From: Cotesia glomerata
Lineage: Eukaryota > Arthropoda > Insecta > Hymenoptera > Braconidae
Reading direction: 5' to 3'
Assembly (NCBI RefSeq): GCF_020080835.1
Contig: NC_058158.1
Location: 32,754,305-32,818,304 of the forward strand
Length of the DNA stretch: 64,000 bases
The notes below the pieces were generated by a model. That model saw only the letters and a list, made by a program, of their open reading frames with translations, ran no database searches and had not been told where the DNA came from. The translations under genes were made by a program, and so were the position numbers. Within the stretch, counting starts at the first letter, position 1. Each line of letters opens with the position of its first letter. Shown piece after piece: positions 49,474-62,691 of the stretch.

Positions 49474-51433
49474 AATGATAACTAAATTTTTTTTTCTAAG
49501 TATTAAAAATTCATAATTAATGCTAATGCAATTAAGAATGATAAAAAAGCAATCATGCGTTTATTAGTCGGTAAGAAGATTAGACTCGAGTATTGAGTGT
49601 CTCCACGTGGCAAACGATCGATTACCATTACCTTACTACATACTACATACTACATCCACAGTAATTAACATACATAACGTAGTTACTAAAACACTCATAG
49701 GAATAGGGATAGGAAGGCTTCTGATGCTGCTGCTGTTGGTACTCAGTGCAATTGCCGCACACCAGTGATGCAAACGCCGATCGAACGTGCATCAGACATT
49801 TACATTAACCTAATTCTAATTATGGTCGGTGAATTCAAGTACCAGTACCAGCACAGTAGATAGCTTAGGGAGAAACAGAATAGTCAGCGCACGCGTAATT
49901 ACATCTCGATTTACAGGATACAAAATTTAATAATTACAAAGCTAGTCCTAACAAGTTGAATATTATCTAGGCATTAAAATAAAAAAATTATAAAATTCTG
50001 TGTAATTAAGTAAGCATGACGATAGTTCGTTGTACTTGGTGAAGGACGAAAAATATTCACCCAGGACTTTCTCGGTCCCTCGAATGGTATCGTATCAAGT
50101 AGTACTCAGCGTACACACGCTGTTAAGCTATATATGCTGTATGTTTATCGCCAGCTCAATCTTCATCGAATTAATTAGCATACTCAATACAAACAACGCC
50201 GTTTGTGGATATAATGTCACTGCACACGAGATTATTGTCTCTAACTAGACCAGCCAGGCTTAACATCAATCATTAATGCCTTTTGTTTTTCTCCCCATCT
50301 CTGATATTGTAATTTTTTTTATTCATTTCCGTTTTCTATAAATATGAATCATCATTCTATTCCCGGTTTAGACCCCTATAATTAAATCGTGCTATGAAAA
50401 ATTTGGTAAATATTTAAAACAAATTTTGAAATTTAAATTATTATACAAAAAATATTATTAATTTTTTTTACAGCCAAGTTTTCAATTATTTAAAACAGTA
50501 TAGTCAAAAATTTAACTTACGTAAAACAATGTAAATATAATACGATTTAGATGGTAATTAATGTGCTATATGTATCCTACTATTGCAATTATACGGAGTG
50601 GAGTTGATACGGTTCACGTCTACACTCGTTCCCGAGCAATTCATTCATTATTTTCTGATTTATGCATAAGACCGTTGGAATTTCGCGAGTCGGAGAATTT
50701 AAAGCATCCCGTCGTCTACTCTGTCATCCGCTTTTATTCTTCCACGCCAGCATCAGTATTATCATTATCATTATTATTATCATTATCAAGTAAATACACA
50801 TTAATTTGAATTTTAGTACGAGAACAGTTTTAAACGAGCAATTCAAACACGAGTATCTAATAGCAATAAATTATTAGCAAGCACCCGAGGAATAGTTTTA
50901 GACAAATGTTATATATTATTCAAATGATAAAGATAAAGACGAATTGAAGATAATCAGCATTAAGTAAAGGGCGGAACTGGTGAGTTCTGGTTGGAGTGCT
51001 CCAGGACGACCTTCGTTAATTGCCGAGTTTTCTTATTCACAGGCGTACTCGATGCGTGCAATTTATTCGACATGTACGCGCTTCGTACAGAGCAGCAGCA
51101 AGGAGCAGGAGAACCAGGCAAAAAAGTGAGAAAATGAAATAGAGAGAGAAAGAAAGAATGATCTCTCGTGCAGGCACTAAAAGTATAGAGAAGATAAGCC
51201 TGTCTGGAGGGTGCTGAACTGTACGCACACCTCGTCGACGGCGTTATATTTTTTTAACCAGCAAACCGTCTTGTGTATTCTACACCGAACCGTAGACTAT
51301 CTTTTGCCTCGCGTGTACACCGGGAATCGTGTCTTCCGCAATTATACTAGCACCAGAGCGTTTTCCTGTCTGTATCCCCCGTCCTCATACATCTATAAAA
51401 CATTAACACACATGTATATGTACCTCACAAATT

Positions 51434-51440
<7 letters not shown>

Positions 51441-51487
<47 letters not shown>

Positions 51488-51509
51488 TATATATATATAT
51501 ATATATATC
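51441..51509. repeat. (TA)n microsatellite with one interruption
   Basis: TA units interrupted once by ACT near 51486. Confidence 0.93.
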
Positions 51510-52798
51510 AGCAAAGCCTTTGCCCTTACACAATTTCCCGTAAGACCACGTGACAAAGCCCATGGAATATTATTTTCATTGGCCTTTGATCAGAAACGCG
51601 GTAAATTGACTCCCGTGGGACTTTGGGCTGCCGGTACGGGCAAGGAATTGACCGGAATAAAAATATAAATAAATAAGCGTCAGGATATTTTCAATTTGCG
51701 TCGCTCACCCCAGTGGGTCATCACCACTACTTTTATCTTTCTTTCTATTGAACAAATCAACTGGGGCGAGGCTGACCACCGGTCATACCTTATGTATGAC
51801 GTGACATCGAGACCGGGCTGGGTTCAGCGTCGGGCATCTTTGGGAATACATACATGCATGGAACACCAAGTAATTTGGTATTCCAGCACTTTCCTCGGGA
51901 TCTGACCCTACTACGTGCAACAACTATGGACCATTCACCGGTCAATGTCTGTTAAAATGTTATCCTATATGTACATACGCGATATACATATACATAGTAG
52001 CTTTCACATAAATTTATTATAACTTTTTCCTGTCCCATGCAACTCTGTCCATAATAGACTGCTAATATTTAATGACCTTTAATCAGACAATTCGTCACAC
52101 CGGATAAAGAATAAAGATGTAATGGTCAGAGACCGACGTTGACATCAACATTAACATTAATGAAGAGAAAATAACCCGGCAAAAAGTGTCGTATTTGTAA
52201 TGAGAATGAGAATGAGAATGAAGACAGTATGAGTATCGAGCAAAATGATTGTAAGTTTAAGTATCAGTATAAGTGTCGATCTTCAGTAGTTACCGATCTT
52301 CAGACGGTTAACATCGGTATATGGTACAACATTATTCCCGTTTCAGAGTATGAAGAGATACATCGCGTGCTATCGAACCGGTCGGGTATTATAGCTCAAC
52401 TTATTCGTTCCGTACCAGAATAAACAGCGTTAATTGTACAATAAATTGCGAGCTAAAGAGCGCTTGATGCGCATCCGGCGCCACTTACTGAGGAACAACT
52501 CCTTATCGGGTTTCGCTTTAAACAAATTGCAAAAGCTTAATATTTCTTCAACCTCATATGCAACCTGTATGCTCAATAAATATAGGTATAAGTACAAATA
52601 TAAATAGGATTTTTATGCCAGCATAACCATTCGCATTTTATGCACTCGACCCGTAAACACTCGTTAGGATCCGACTTGACTCTATTTCCCGGTGGATTTA
52701 TTATCTAAGAAAGCTCGATTAAGTGAGTACTTAATATTCTCTAGAGTATTTAATTTGTACAGTTATGTACTTAGTTTTAATCTTTATTGATCGATTTA

Positions 52799-53075
52799 TA
52801 CACGGAAAAAAGAAAACTCGAAAAATTACAGTATAAAATGTAAAATCGGTCCCGTCGTTATCAAAACTAGAAAAATTACAGTTTGAAATAACATTTTTCT
52901 AAATTAAATTTTTTAATTTAATATTCAGAGCTTGCAATGTAAATATTACATTCTACAATGTAATTCTTATAAAATCTGTAATAATTACAATCTGAAACTG
53001 TAATTTTTCCAGTTTTCATCACGAAGCGCCACGTTGCATTATATACTGTAATTTTTCGATTTTTTTTTCCGTGTA
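52799..53075. mobile_element. Small TA-flanked element, CACGG termini
   Basis: TA|CACGGAAAAAA at the left and TTTTTTTTCCGTG|TA at the right are inverse over about 14 bp. Just inside, CGAAAAATTACAGTATA is answered by TATACTGTAATTTTTCG. The interior repeats AAAAATTACAGT in both orientations, making most of the 277 bp foldable. It is non-coding. It belongs with the other CACNG-ended, TA-flanked elements in this window. Confidence 0.8.
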
Positions 53076-55096
53076 CGAGTTTTATTTAATATATGATTGT
53101 AACTTAATAACTGGTCGATTGGATGAGAATTCTTATGAAAATTCATGGACTTAAATGGAGTCAAAGACTATAAGGTTTGAGAAGATGCGGCTTCTTTGAT
53201 ACTCTTTGGAAGGAATTGGCATCCGCAAGTCTGTCAAACGACATCTTAAGCAGACACGTGCTTCTTTGTAAGACCTGATGGCCCGTTCTTACACTTAACT
53301 TGTTTTGTATGTCTGTAGTGTGGTATGGTGTGGATGTAAGTATATAAGTAAGTGAATGGTTGGGTGTAATAGTGTAAAGTGTACTGCAGAGATACTTGTT
53401 ATTGTGTATAATATGAGTAGGAAATTGATCCTGAGCGTTCGGCTGGATGTCGAGATCTAAAAGTGTATAAACCGCAAGCTAAAGCTGTTTAAAAAGACAA
53501 CGATCTTTTAGTTGGTCGTTCAACAAAAGTATGGCTTTAAATTAAGCAATGTATCTTTTGTTAAGTGATATGTGTGTAAGATATTGTATGTGTAGGTATA
53601 TAAATAAAATTGATGCAGGAGTTAAGAGAAAGAATTAAATGTAAAGGAAGGAATGGAATGGAATGAGATGATGGGATGCAATGAAATGATTGTATGGAGT
53701 GAGAAATGAAACGTGATGTCTGATGACACGATAGAGTTCCCTAAAGACGAATGAAAGTCACGGACTAGAGAGTTATGTGGATTTTCTTGTGAACGGATAT
53801 TATATCCCAGCAGAGAGTAATTCTCCGGGTTGGTTGGCTGGCTGGCCGACTCAGGACCTTCGAGTTTGGATGCCACCAAGAGGATTAAACGGTGCGAAGT
53901 GAAATAAAAAGAATGATAAAGTAAGAAATAAGAAACAAGAGAGGGAAGAAGTAAGACAAGGGATAATATTGATAAAAAGAGACATTTGATGTGTGTTAAG
54001 ACAAAAGCTCTTGGTATTGGAGCTTATACTCTACTACCGGCAAATAACCAATCCCAAATATGCCCAATTAGCTGACTCTGACATAATAAGTAGATAAACA
54101 ACTTTAAATCCTCGCACCGCGGCGGTAAACATCACACAGAGTCAGCTTTAGTGAGTTTTTTTCCCCCGAGTTGTACATCCCTGCTGTGGTATCTCTGACT
54201 AACTTGCAAGAACCTTTGAATCTCGGGTGATAGCATTTAAGGAACGATTTAGTCACCCGTTCGTCACGCGCATCTTCTGGATCGGGATCGGAATCGGTTT
54301 CTTTATATCTGCTGGTAAGATGATGCTCCTCATTCTCACAAGACTTAACTTATTGGGATCGTGATGTAAAAGCGATAGAAGAACATTCTCTCAGAGACTA
54401 CTCTCTGAAAGAGTAATTCCAAACAGGGAGTATACCCTTTTTTACTCGTCCAAATGATATCACAAAGAAACCATCATCTTCTCTTTTATTTATTATAAGT
54501 GTACCTAAATTATTCTAATAATTTTGCTTTTTTCATCATCATCATCATTATCAGAGTCAGGACCTTAGTTGAGTGTGGATCTCAAAATCACAAATGGAAA
54601 TCTTAAACGTGTTTTGTGGTCGGGTTCCGCCCGACAGCCCTCAGGTCACTGGTCCACTTGGGTTAAACACAAATTAACGATTGTACGTTAGATGTACAAA
54701 GATTAATTACTAACGACAATAGTTTCTCTGGTTTAATTCTCAGATGTCCCTTTTCTAGCTTATACCCCCATACAGACAAAGTAGCAGCGGTAGTACTTTC
54801 TGATGGATGTTACGAGGGAGGAATTTTAATGACGTCTTCCGACTTCCTTCCCGGAGGGTCCTAAGAGTCGACGGTTCTGTAATACGTACGTAGATTTGAT
54901 AACAGAATGGTTTGGAAAGGGAAAGAGTATCCATCCATATACAGACATACATGTTTTCTATTCAGCGGGGGTCGGATATCTAACGCGTTACAATTTCGCG
55001 GAGGAATAAATATAAGAGGGAATGACGCGATTCTGAGGGGCATAAAGAGGATAGTTCTACTAGAAATTCTATTTTATCTGTATCTATATGTGACCG

Positions 55097-55184
<88 letters not shown>

Positions 55185-56249
55185 TTCGGGGGTGTGTTAA
55201 GGACAGATAGTTTAGAGGAAGGCAATGAGAGAAGAGGACAGATGAGGAGAAACGTGAGTGGAGCTCGACTCGGTGGATGAGTACGTGAGTGGCATGCGTG
55301 AGGCCGGTTTTCCACCACCACCCGGTTTTCCAAAAGGATGAGGGCGAGTGAGACTGGTATGCGCGAAAGACAGATATAGAGAAGAAAAGAGACCGAAGAG
55401 TATGTCGAGGGTGCCCGAAAACCCTCTAGTCGGCAGCACGTAATCTATTTGTCGAGAGACCGCAACGGGTGCAACTTCATTCGCGTTTCTACGCACGGGG
55501 TAGCTATAAGGCGTGAATTACGAAGGGAACTGTTGAGGGTGTTCCACCCTTACTCTTACCCTTGCATTATTTTATTATCTATTGTTTCTTTATTTTATTT
55601 TATTTCATTTTTTAACCTTTCAAAACCAGTCGGCTTGCTCTAATGTCGGAAACAGATTGTTGACGTTTTAAATTATTCAGAAATGTTTATTACACTGTAC
55701 TGGTAGATGTAATGTCTGCGTGCATGTATTATATAAATAAGGATGACATGAGACCAGGAGCTGATTTTAAATGTATGTTAAAGCGACGTCATACATGCAT
55801 GCTCATTCTCATTGGTTTTCGCGGAATAACGAGCTATAAAAGGCGTCACTTTACTGCTTCCAGGACCGAAAACGCATTAACGCAGATCTCGCGAGCCGGG
55901 TCATCCGGCTAGACTGTAGGCAGAAGACGAACCATCAACGACTGAAGATGGGTGGCAGAAAAACGAAAAATATTATTGTTATTTGTATTATGTAGTATGT
56001 TAAAGGATGCGTGTGTGTAAATATTCAACCACCGTGAGATTGTGGATATTTGCATTCTAATTATCATCAGCCGGTTCGCTAGTGAGATGAGCTGAGACGA
56101 TGAAAGCTGAGGATCGTAAAAGTCCGCTCAATCCTGCTCCAATTATTTATCTTATCGCTCACCAGTACCTAACCCTCAAGTATCGGTTTAGTCACTTTTA
56201 AACTCATCACTGTTTCTTTATGGCAAGAACCAACGTGTGCGGTCATTGT
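53076..56249. other. Non-coding stretch, no supported gene
   Basis: It holds a (TA)n tract, CAT repeats near 54536-54550 and several open frames up to 117 codons that are extended by the TA tract or are Ser-rich. Plus donors GTGAGT near 55254 and 55285 have no partner acceptor. Confidence 0.5.
55100..55181. repeat. (TA)n microsatellite
   Basis: About 40 TA units, the longest TA tract in the window. It generates spurious YIYIYI frames on both strands. Confidence 0.97.
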
Positions 56250-57753
56250 TACACTGTAAAAAGAGCGGTGTTAAAAATGGACTTATTTTAATACCGCGTG
56301 GTGATAAAATAAAATAACACCGGCGTAACTTTTCCGGTGTTAAAATACCGGTGTTAAATCGGTGTAAAACAGAGTAATACCAGTATAAAAGAGAAATAAC
56401 CATTCTATTTAAAATATCAAGATTATAAAATCTATAAAACATAATAAAATTTAGTTTTTAAATTAAAAAAATAAATAGAAAATATATTAAAGTAGTATTC
56501 ATTACACTGGCCCACAAAAAAAAAGTCGTCTGTACTTTTAACCAGACCTATCTTTATGTATTTTGACGCGCTAAATCCGAATCTGAAGTTAGTTTTGCCC
56601 GTACACCCTCAAAATTATGAGTAAAATGCAAAAAAAAAACCCAAAAAAAAAAAGCAAAAAATTGCGAAAAACTGCAGTCACAGCGATGAATAAATTTTTG
56701 TGAACCCAGATCAAGTATGATTTTCATGTACGTCAATTCACTGAATCTAAATCTAAACGTAAGGTAGCCCCTTGATCCGTCAAAATTTGAAAAAATTGCA
56801 AAAAACCGAAAAAAAGGCAAGAAATCATGAAAAATCGAAATTATCGAGATGAAAAAAATTTTTTGGATTCAGATTTAGTATGATTTTTATGTAGTTTGTT
56901 CCACTAAATTTGAATCTGAAGTTTTCTTGCCCTATTGACGTTTTAAAGTTAAAAAAAAATGTCAAAAATTAAAAAAACCGAGAAAATTGCAGTTTTAAAT
57001 ATGAGAAAAAATCTATTAATCACGATTGTTAATGACTCAGGTGCATTTTAATGGATGAAATATGATCTTAGAATTTAAATATTCACAAAATTTTAAAATC
57101 TATAAAAAATGAAGTATAAGTAGAATGAAGAGAACGATGACTGCAGTTTTTCGCAATTTTTTGCCTTTTTTGGGATTTTTTGCATTTTACTCATAATTTT
57201 GAGGGTGTGCGGGCAAAACTGACTTCAGATTCGGATTCAGCACGTCAAAATACATAAAGATAGGTAAGTCCGGTCAAAAGTACCGACCACTTTTTTTTGT
57301 GGGCCGGTGTAATTTTTATGATTTTTACTGAAATAAACAAAATTGTGCCTATAAAAGTTAAAAAAAAAATGTATGACATAAAAAAATATAAAAAGTCTAT
57401 AAGTATCATCCAGAATAAATTTTAATTTCGGTTTGTAGTTATTTAAATTGTTACCTATGTAATACAGACTTTGTTTAAAAATTATACAATTTTACACCTA
57501 CCATTTCAATAATTAATAGTTTTAAGAATTAATGAATATACTGCCCAATAGTAGTAATTTAGTGAATAAAAGTATTCACAGAGTAAAATAACTTTAACAT
57601 CAAAAAATATTTTAACACCACTTTAACACCGGAAAAAAATATTTACACCGGCAGCGGTGTTATTTTAACACCGCTTTCGGTGTTGGAATTTAACACCGCA
57701 AATTTTAACACCTACACCGCTTTGGACTTACCCCGGTTTTTTTTTACAGTGTA
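56250..57753. mobile_element. TA-flanked element with CACTG termini and GGTGTTA subrepeats
   Basis: TA|CACTGTAAAAA at the left and TTTTTACAGTG|TA at the right are inverse. Both ends carry many copies of GGTGTTAAAA or its inverse TTTTAACACC (56268-56365 and 57595-57712), so the ends are foldable well beyond the terminal repeat. The middle is occupied by a second complete element at 56502-57312, so the original was about 690 bp. Confidence 0.78.
56502..57312. mobile_element. Nested element with long terminal inverted repeats
   Basis: Left TTACACTGGCCCACAAAAA and right TTTTTTGTGGGCCGGTGTAA are inverse. The inverted similarity extends inward for roughly 150 bp or more (for example ATCTTTATGTATTTTGACG against CGTCAAAATACATAAAGAT, and AATTGCGAAAAACTGCAGTC against GACTGCAGTTTTTCGCAATT). 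No coding capacity is seen; the 88-codon minus frame at 56554-56820 is Phe-rich and spans the inverted arm. The inner TA|CAC termini again fit a TA target. Confidence 0.85.
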
Positions 57754-59451
57754 TTATAACAAAGTTTGAATTAAGTCATATCGGAATTTTTTTTTATTCA
57801 AAATTATTACGTGAACTAAATTGAAAAAAATTATGCTGTGATTAATTAATATCAAAATTAGGTGTTTTGATTTAAAATTTAAAATTGTCGATTAATAAAA
57901 AAAAAAAAAATCAAATAGAAATCCTGCTAGGTCTTTTATCGTACCGATGAATGTCTACAACATAGCGCTAGTTATAGTTCGCGGCAACGTGTATGTAATT
58001 TCTTGTCAGACTACATGTGTTTAAGGCTCTTGAGGCCTCAATAGCACAATGGCTAACATTATATACCAGTAGATTTGAAAATAAACTCCTCTACTCTACT
58101 CGCGCGATCATCAAGACTTAACTGACTGTTTTATAATTTTTTTGCAGACTATATAGATATATAGATATACATATAAATTTTTTTACTTGGACTTTAGCTC
58201 AGGTTGTTTTTTCTTTCCTCAGATGTACTCGGTCTTGTTTCGCTGCAGATCGTAAAAAATGCAACTAATTAACGAGTAAAAACTCTCGAGGGAAAACTTT
58301 TTTCAGAGTTGTGCAAAAAGCGAGACAGAAAATATTGTTGAAAAAGTAAGAGCATATATATATATATATGCCTTTAAGCTACTAAAGTCTTGTTCTTGTT
58401 ATTCTTTATATTCTACCGTGTGCTCAAGATCGCACCGACACTACAGTATATGTATATATATTTCTTTTTGTTCTTTCTGGTCTCACACTTTTCATTTTAT
58501 TTTTCACTATTTTGTTATTTTATTTCTTACGATCATTTTTTGCTCACCTTCTTTTCTCATTCGGCTTAAACGAGCCAATAGTCGGCTGGTAAACCAGACA
58601 CTTCTACCTCACGGCGTGCAGCTGATGTCCAACCTTACCTTTTGCCAAACACCCACACTGAAAAAATATATATGCGCATATATGCTGACAAAAATACATA
58701 TACGTCGCACATATAAAATATATACGCCACATACTTTTTTTTGCCCCCGTATATGCGGCATATATTTTTTTTCAGTACGGGCACCAGAACGGGTTCAACA
58801 GAAATGCATCCAAATCATTATTATTCTTAGAAATTATTAGATTATTTTTTGCTTCAACCGCAACTGTTTCGTTCGAAAATTCAATTTATAATTTTTACAA
58901 AATAATATTTTATAAATTTGAAAAAATTCTCAAATATATAAAAATTATATTGAACATTAATTTAAAATCTGCGTCCCGATTTCTTCGTTAAAAATTTAAA
59001 AAAAAATTTCTAGGTCTATTTATCGTGTCTGATAAAATGAATTCTATTTATAATCAACAATTAATTAATTATGAAAAAATAAATACTTTAAATATAATAA
59101 AATTATAATATAATCATCACGCAGACGATACGCTCTGTATCTTTAGTTAAGTAGTGAGTTTAAATAAAAAAACCGTAAGCCAATTATCCAAGGTGTGAAT
59201 GCCAAAAATTATTCAGCATTGATAATGTAGCGCTTTTCCAACATTAACATCTTACACCAGATTAGTAGTTAGTTTTAAGTCGATCAAGATAAAGCTCATG
59301 TAAATTTTCATAGTTATATTTACATTTATATTAATATATTTAAAAAGGTACATATTTGATGCCCATGATAGATCTTACCGCGGTTATACAAGTGTGTATC
59401 TCACTTAAATAATGAATAACCCAAGAGTTCACCACCATCAAGCAAACTTAC
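57754..59451. other. Non-coding stretch, AT-rich
   Basis: Apart from the hairpin element at 58657-58776 I see no feature. The 140-codon plus frame at 58418-58840 runs through that element and is therefore unlikely to be a gene. Confidence 0.5.
58657..58776. mobile_element. 120-bp inverted-repeat element, ACTGAAAAAA termini
   Basis: ACTGAAAAAATATATATGC at the left and GCATATATTTTTTTTCAGT at the right are inverse. The interior is built of ATATGCGCATAT-like palindromic blocks. A CGTATATGCGGCATAT motif lies next to the right end. It is non-coding and probably a very small inverted-repeat transposon relic. Confidence 0.65.
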
Positions 59452-59460
59452 CCATGGCGT
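59452..59460 (-). CDS. Candidate 9-nt micro-exon containing ATG
   Basis: On the minus strand CTTTCTTTTCTGTTTCAG (a near-ideal acceptor) is followed by ACGCCATGG and then GTAAGTTTGC (a strong donor). Joined to 20684-20568 this reads ATG-G|GT-AAA-TGG, keeping one of the exon's two long open frames (M-G-K-W-C-Q). Preceded by the ATGTCTG donor exon at 60237-60243 it would read MSDAMGKWCQ. GCCATGG is also a good start context in its own right. Alternatively the pyrimidine tract is part of a leader and this is simply the end of a first exon. A 9-nt exon joined across 38.8 kb needs RNA proof. Confidence 0.33.
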
Positions 59461-60236
59461 CTGAAACAGAAAAGAAAGACAGAATGTGTTAGTCTCGACA
59501 GGAGAGTTTAGCGTCACGCAAAGTACCCGACCGGCACAATATACACTACTCTACACTACACATACCATAAATGTCTGTGCTATTAGTCTAAAAATTTAAG
59601 CGTCAGGCGATTACACAGACAAAATACTCTCTCTCATACAAATACAAGTATAGGTATAGGTATCTTAGCTTACACATACACGCACAAGCAAAAAGTGAAG
59701 CGAAGAAATTTCATGGATCGTTGACTACTTAGCGCGTGCACTCTTAAACCGGGAAAAAGACGCCAATTTATATTTATAAATATATATGTAAGTAAGTAAG
59801 TAAGTAATGTATTTTATGTAATATGTGGAAGCCAAGTAGAAAGAGCATTCCCTCATAATTTCACGAGATAATCTAATGGCGTGGGCACTATACAGCCAAC
59901 TGCACTGAGCTCTTTGCTCTCAGCTCTCAGCTATCCTGGCAACTCAGCTCGGGGTATCTCTCCTGGTCTATCTCTATTTATCACTTCTTAGGCGGTTACT
60001 TTTAACGCCACTGTCTTTTATATTTATGTATTTATATACAATGTACATATATAAACACAAGTATAAATCTAAATGCAGACACCAGAGCTGTGAGGAACTC
60101 ACACGCTTTTTAAGTTATTTATTTATATATTTTTTGTTCAACTCCGGTGAGATAAATAATCGCAATGTACTGCTGCGTGCCGATCTAGTCTAGATCAGAG
60201 CATACCAGACAGGAGAAAAAATGCAATTAGTCTTAC

Positions 60237-60243
60237 CAGACAT
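60237..60243 (-). CDS. Candidate first exon end, ATGTCTG at a donor
   Basis: On the minus strand TTTTTTCATGTCTG|GTAAGACTAA gives a strong donor right after ATG-TCT-G (phase 1). Joining to the 9-nt micro-exon gives M-S-D-A-M-G in frame. The upstream leader would be A/T-rich with no detectable start site. A second minus donor (AACG|GTGAGTAAG) lies upstream, near 60313. This is weak on its own; the phase match with 59452-59460 is the main support. Confidence 0.2.
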
Positions 60244-61626
60244 GAAAAAATAAAAATAATTATTGATTTTAATAAAATATTTCCACGTAGGTGTTGAATG
60301 CTTACTCACCGTTATTTATTGCATTAATCTAATTGTATTTTTTTTAATTTAAAGAGTAATTTGTTTCCCGAGAAATATTGCAGTGGGTCTAAAGCTAAGG
60401 TTAAGGTTAAAATTAGGGTTCGAAAAATATGAGGTTTTGAGACGTTTCTGCTTGGGAGGATCTACTTTAATTTGTAGCACGTTCTTGGTGTGATGAGATG
60501 TGATGAGAGAGTTAAGTGGGGGGAGGAAAGAGGGTCAGTTAGTGAGTACTTTGGGCGGCATCGTTACGGCGCCCCGAGTAGAGCCCCACGCCTGGTACGG
60601 TCCATCTTGGTACTTCTTTTCTCTGCTCGTCTCATTCTTCCTCGTCTTGTTCTTACGCTCACGATTTTTGCGCGGTAAAACATCCTACCTAATTAATTTA
60701 AACTCGGGAGAACGGCGACAACAACAGCAGCGGTGGAATTCACTGCAATCGTTGGAGGTTTTCGTGCACTCAACAAATAAAATAAATAAGGACAAAAAAT
60801 TTTATAAAAGTTTAAGTTTATCTGCAAAGATTGGTGACTGGGCATGTCGCGTCTTTACTCGAAAAAGGGAATTCGTGTCGCTCATCTACTCAAACTTCAT
60901 TGCGTGTCTTTTTAGTTTTATTTAATCTCTGTTCACAAAATTATTTATTATTATTTTCTTTTTTAATTTTCATCTTGCTTAATATTTGTATAAACATACA
61001 TTTTGATTTGTGATACTTATTATTATTCAAATTATCTAACCGATTTTTTTTATTAGCAAATAAATTAGCAATAAATTTACACTTGCATTGATATCGATGT
61101 GAAGAAAGATAATTAATAAAATAAATAAGACGTAAGAAGATGATGATCGACAGCGGAATTAATAACGTATAACGTACGTCAGGCATCAGATTATATTACA
61201 CATGCAGAGTTAATAAAAAAATATAGTAGCAATTATAATAATAAATTATTTTATTTTCTCGTATGGACGGTGGGTAATAACTTCGCGGGAAGTAACTAAC
61301 GTTTAATTTAATACGCGTTATTAATGCGATTTCTGCGCAACGTGTCCGCTCGGCCATGACAACAGTCTCATCGGCGATCGGTGTAAGTGCATGGAATCTT
61401 TGCATTATCGCTTCATTACCGCCCGCGTATCGCAAAAAATCCTTTTTCCTTCTACATCACTGCTAATTATTATTAATAGACGTGATCTTATCTGGAGAAG
61501 ATCGAGACCTTGACATTCCGGTTTGTGTTTTTCTGGTAGTTGGAAATTTATCTTGGTCAAAAATTGATCTCTGATCATTATAGGAAAGATCAAGTCAATT
61601 TATTCGTGTTATTAAGATAATATATA
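60244..61626. other. Non-coding stretch, one long open frame not accepted
   Basis: A 141-codon plus frame at 60500-60925 contains a hydrophobic stretch but no homology I recognise, and it lies in GC-richer DNA where long frames are easier to obtain. The rest is A/T-rich. Confidence 0.5.
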
Positions 61627-62621
61627 CGGGAGGGGGGGGGGCAAAATGGGGTACTTAAGAAATCGTTATGACTTTAAGGACTTAAATACGCTGATTTTTA
61701 TCGTTTTCAGTCGTAATTAAAGAAAAATAATCAAATTTCAAGTTGCCGTAGAAAAAAAAATTTTTTTTTTGCGGGCGAAATGGGGTACTCCCTGAAAAAG
61801 TGAAAAAAAAAATTTCTTCATCCGAAAATGAAATATCGTTAAAAAAATAACATTTTCTTATCGATAAGTCTACGAAAGAATCCAAAGAGAGGAACAAATC
61901 ACCCAAAAAAGAGACATTGTTAGTTGAAGCAATATACTCCTAACAGGAATTGACGTAGTAAAAAAAATTTTAAAACTTTGTAATAATTTTTGACGGGTTT
62001 CGCTTGAGTAAAAATAATATCAAGATAAAAAAAAGAGTTTTCTCGAGAAAATTCTAGTTTTTGGAACTCCCGGTGAAAAAATTTTTAGACTCATAGTTCT
62101 CACGCAATTCAAAATAATAGCATGAAAAAAAAGATTCGTAATTTTTTTGCACTCTCTTTTTTGGTTTAGGGATTCAGGAAAATTTTTTCAAGTTGAATAA
62201 TCTTGTAGGCCTGAAGATCTTATTTTTTAAATTAAATATCTCACAAGCGCACCAAATGATTTTGAAGAAATTGGCGGCCTCTGACTCAGTTTTTTGAGCA
62301 TTCATAGTTAAATTATGTCATCAAAAATAATTCGAGAATAAATTTGATGTTATTTGAAAAACATACTTTTTTAAAATAATTAATGTACGATTTCTCTTCA
62401 ACACATCACCCGATTTTGATGCGGTTGCAGCGGTCAACGTCATTTTTTAAATTACATTAAAAGAACTGTTTAGATTTTGGAATTGATCGTTACATCTGTT
62501 TAAAAGCTGTTAAAAGAAAAAAGTTATTTTAAATTTATGAGGAAGTCTAAGTTTCGTTGAATCTTATCGAATGACGCGATTGTCGTTCCAATCAGTGGAG
62601 TTGCTCAAAAGTTACGAGAGG

Positions 62622-62623
<2 letters not shown>

Positions 62624-62688
<65 letters not shown>
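62624..62688. repeat. (CA)n microsatellite inside element B copy 2
   Basis: About 32 CA units at the position of the CA arrays of element A. In copy 1 of B the matching site is short and imperfect (GTGTGTGTATGTGAGTG near 44855). Confidence 0.95.

Positions 62689-62691
<3 letters not shown>

Larger units (their letters stand above)
46304..52798. other. Non-coding stretch, one weak exon candidate
   Basis: Apart from 48762-48816, listed separately, I see no supported gene. A 131-codon frame at 46590-46985 passes through a low-complexity TATA-type start and a Lys/Asn-rich end. A palindrome lies at 49446-49473 and a TA tract at 51441-51509. A TTACAG acceptor near 50473 on the plus strand has no donor partner. 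Confidence 0.5.

Noticed and set aside
20044..55181. YIYIYI or IYIYIY open frames over TA tracts at 20.0, 51.4 and 55.1 kb
   Set aside because: Pure translation of (TA)n microsatellites on both strands.
60500..60925. 141-codon plus-strand open frame with a hydrophobic stretch
   Set aside because: Length is within chance expectation for this much six-frame sequence. There is no domain, no convincing start context and no splice structure.
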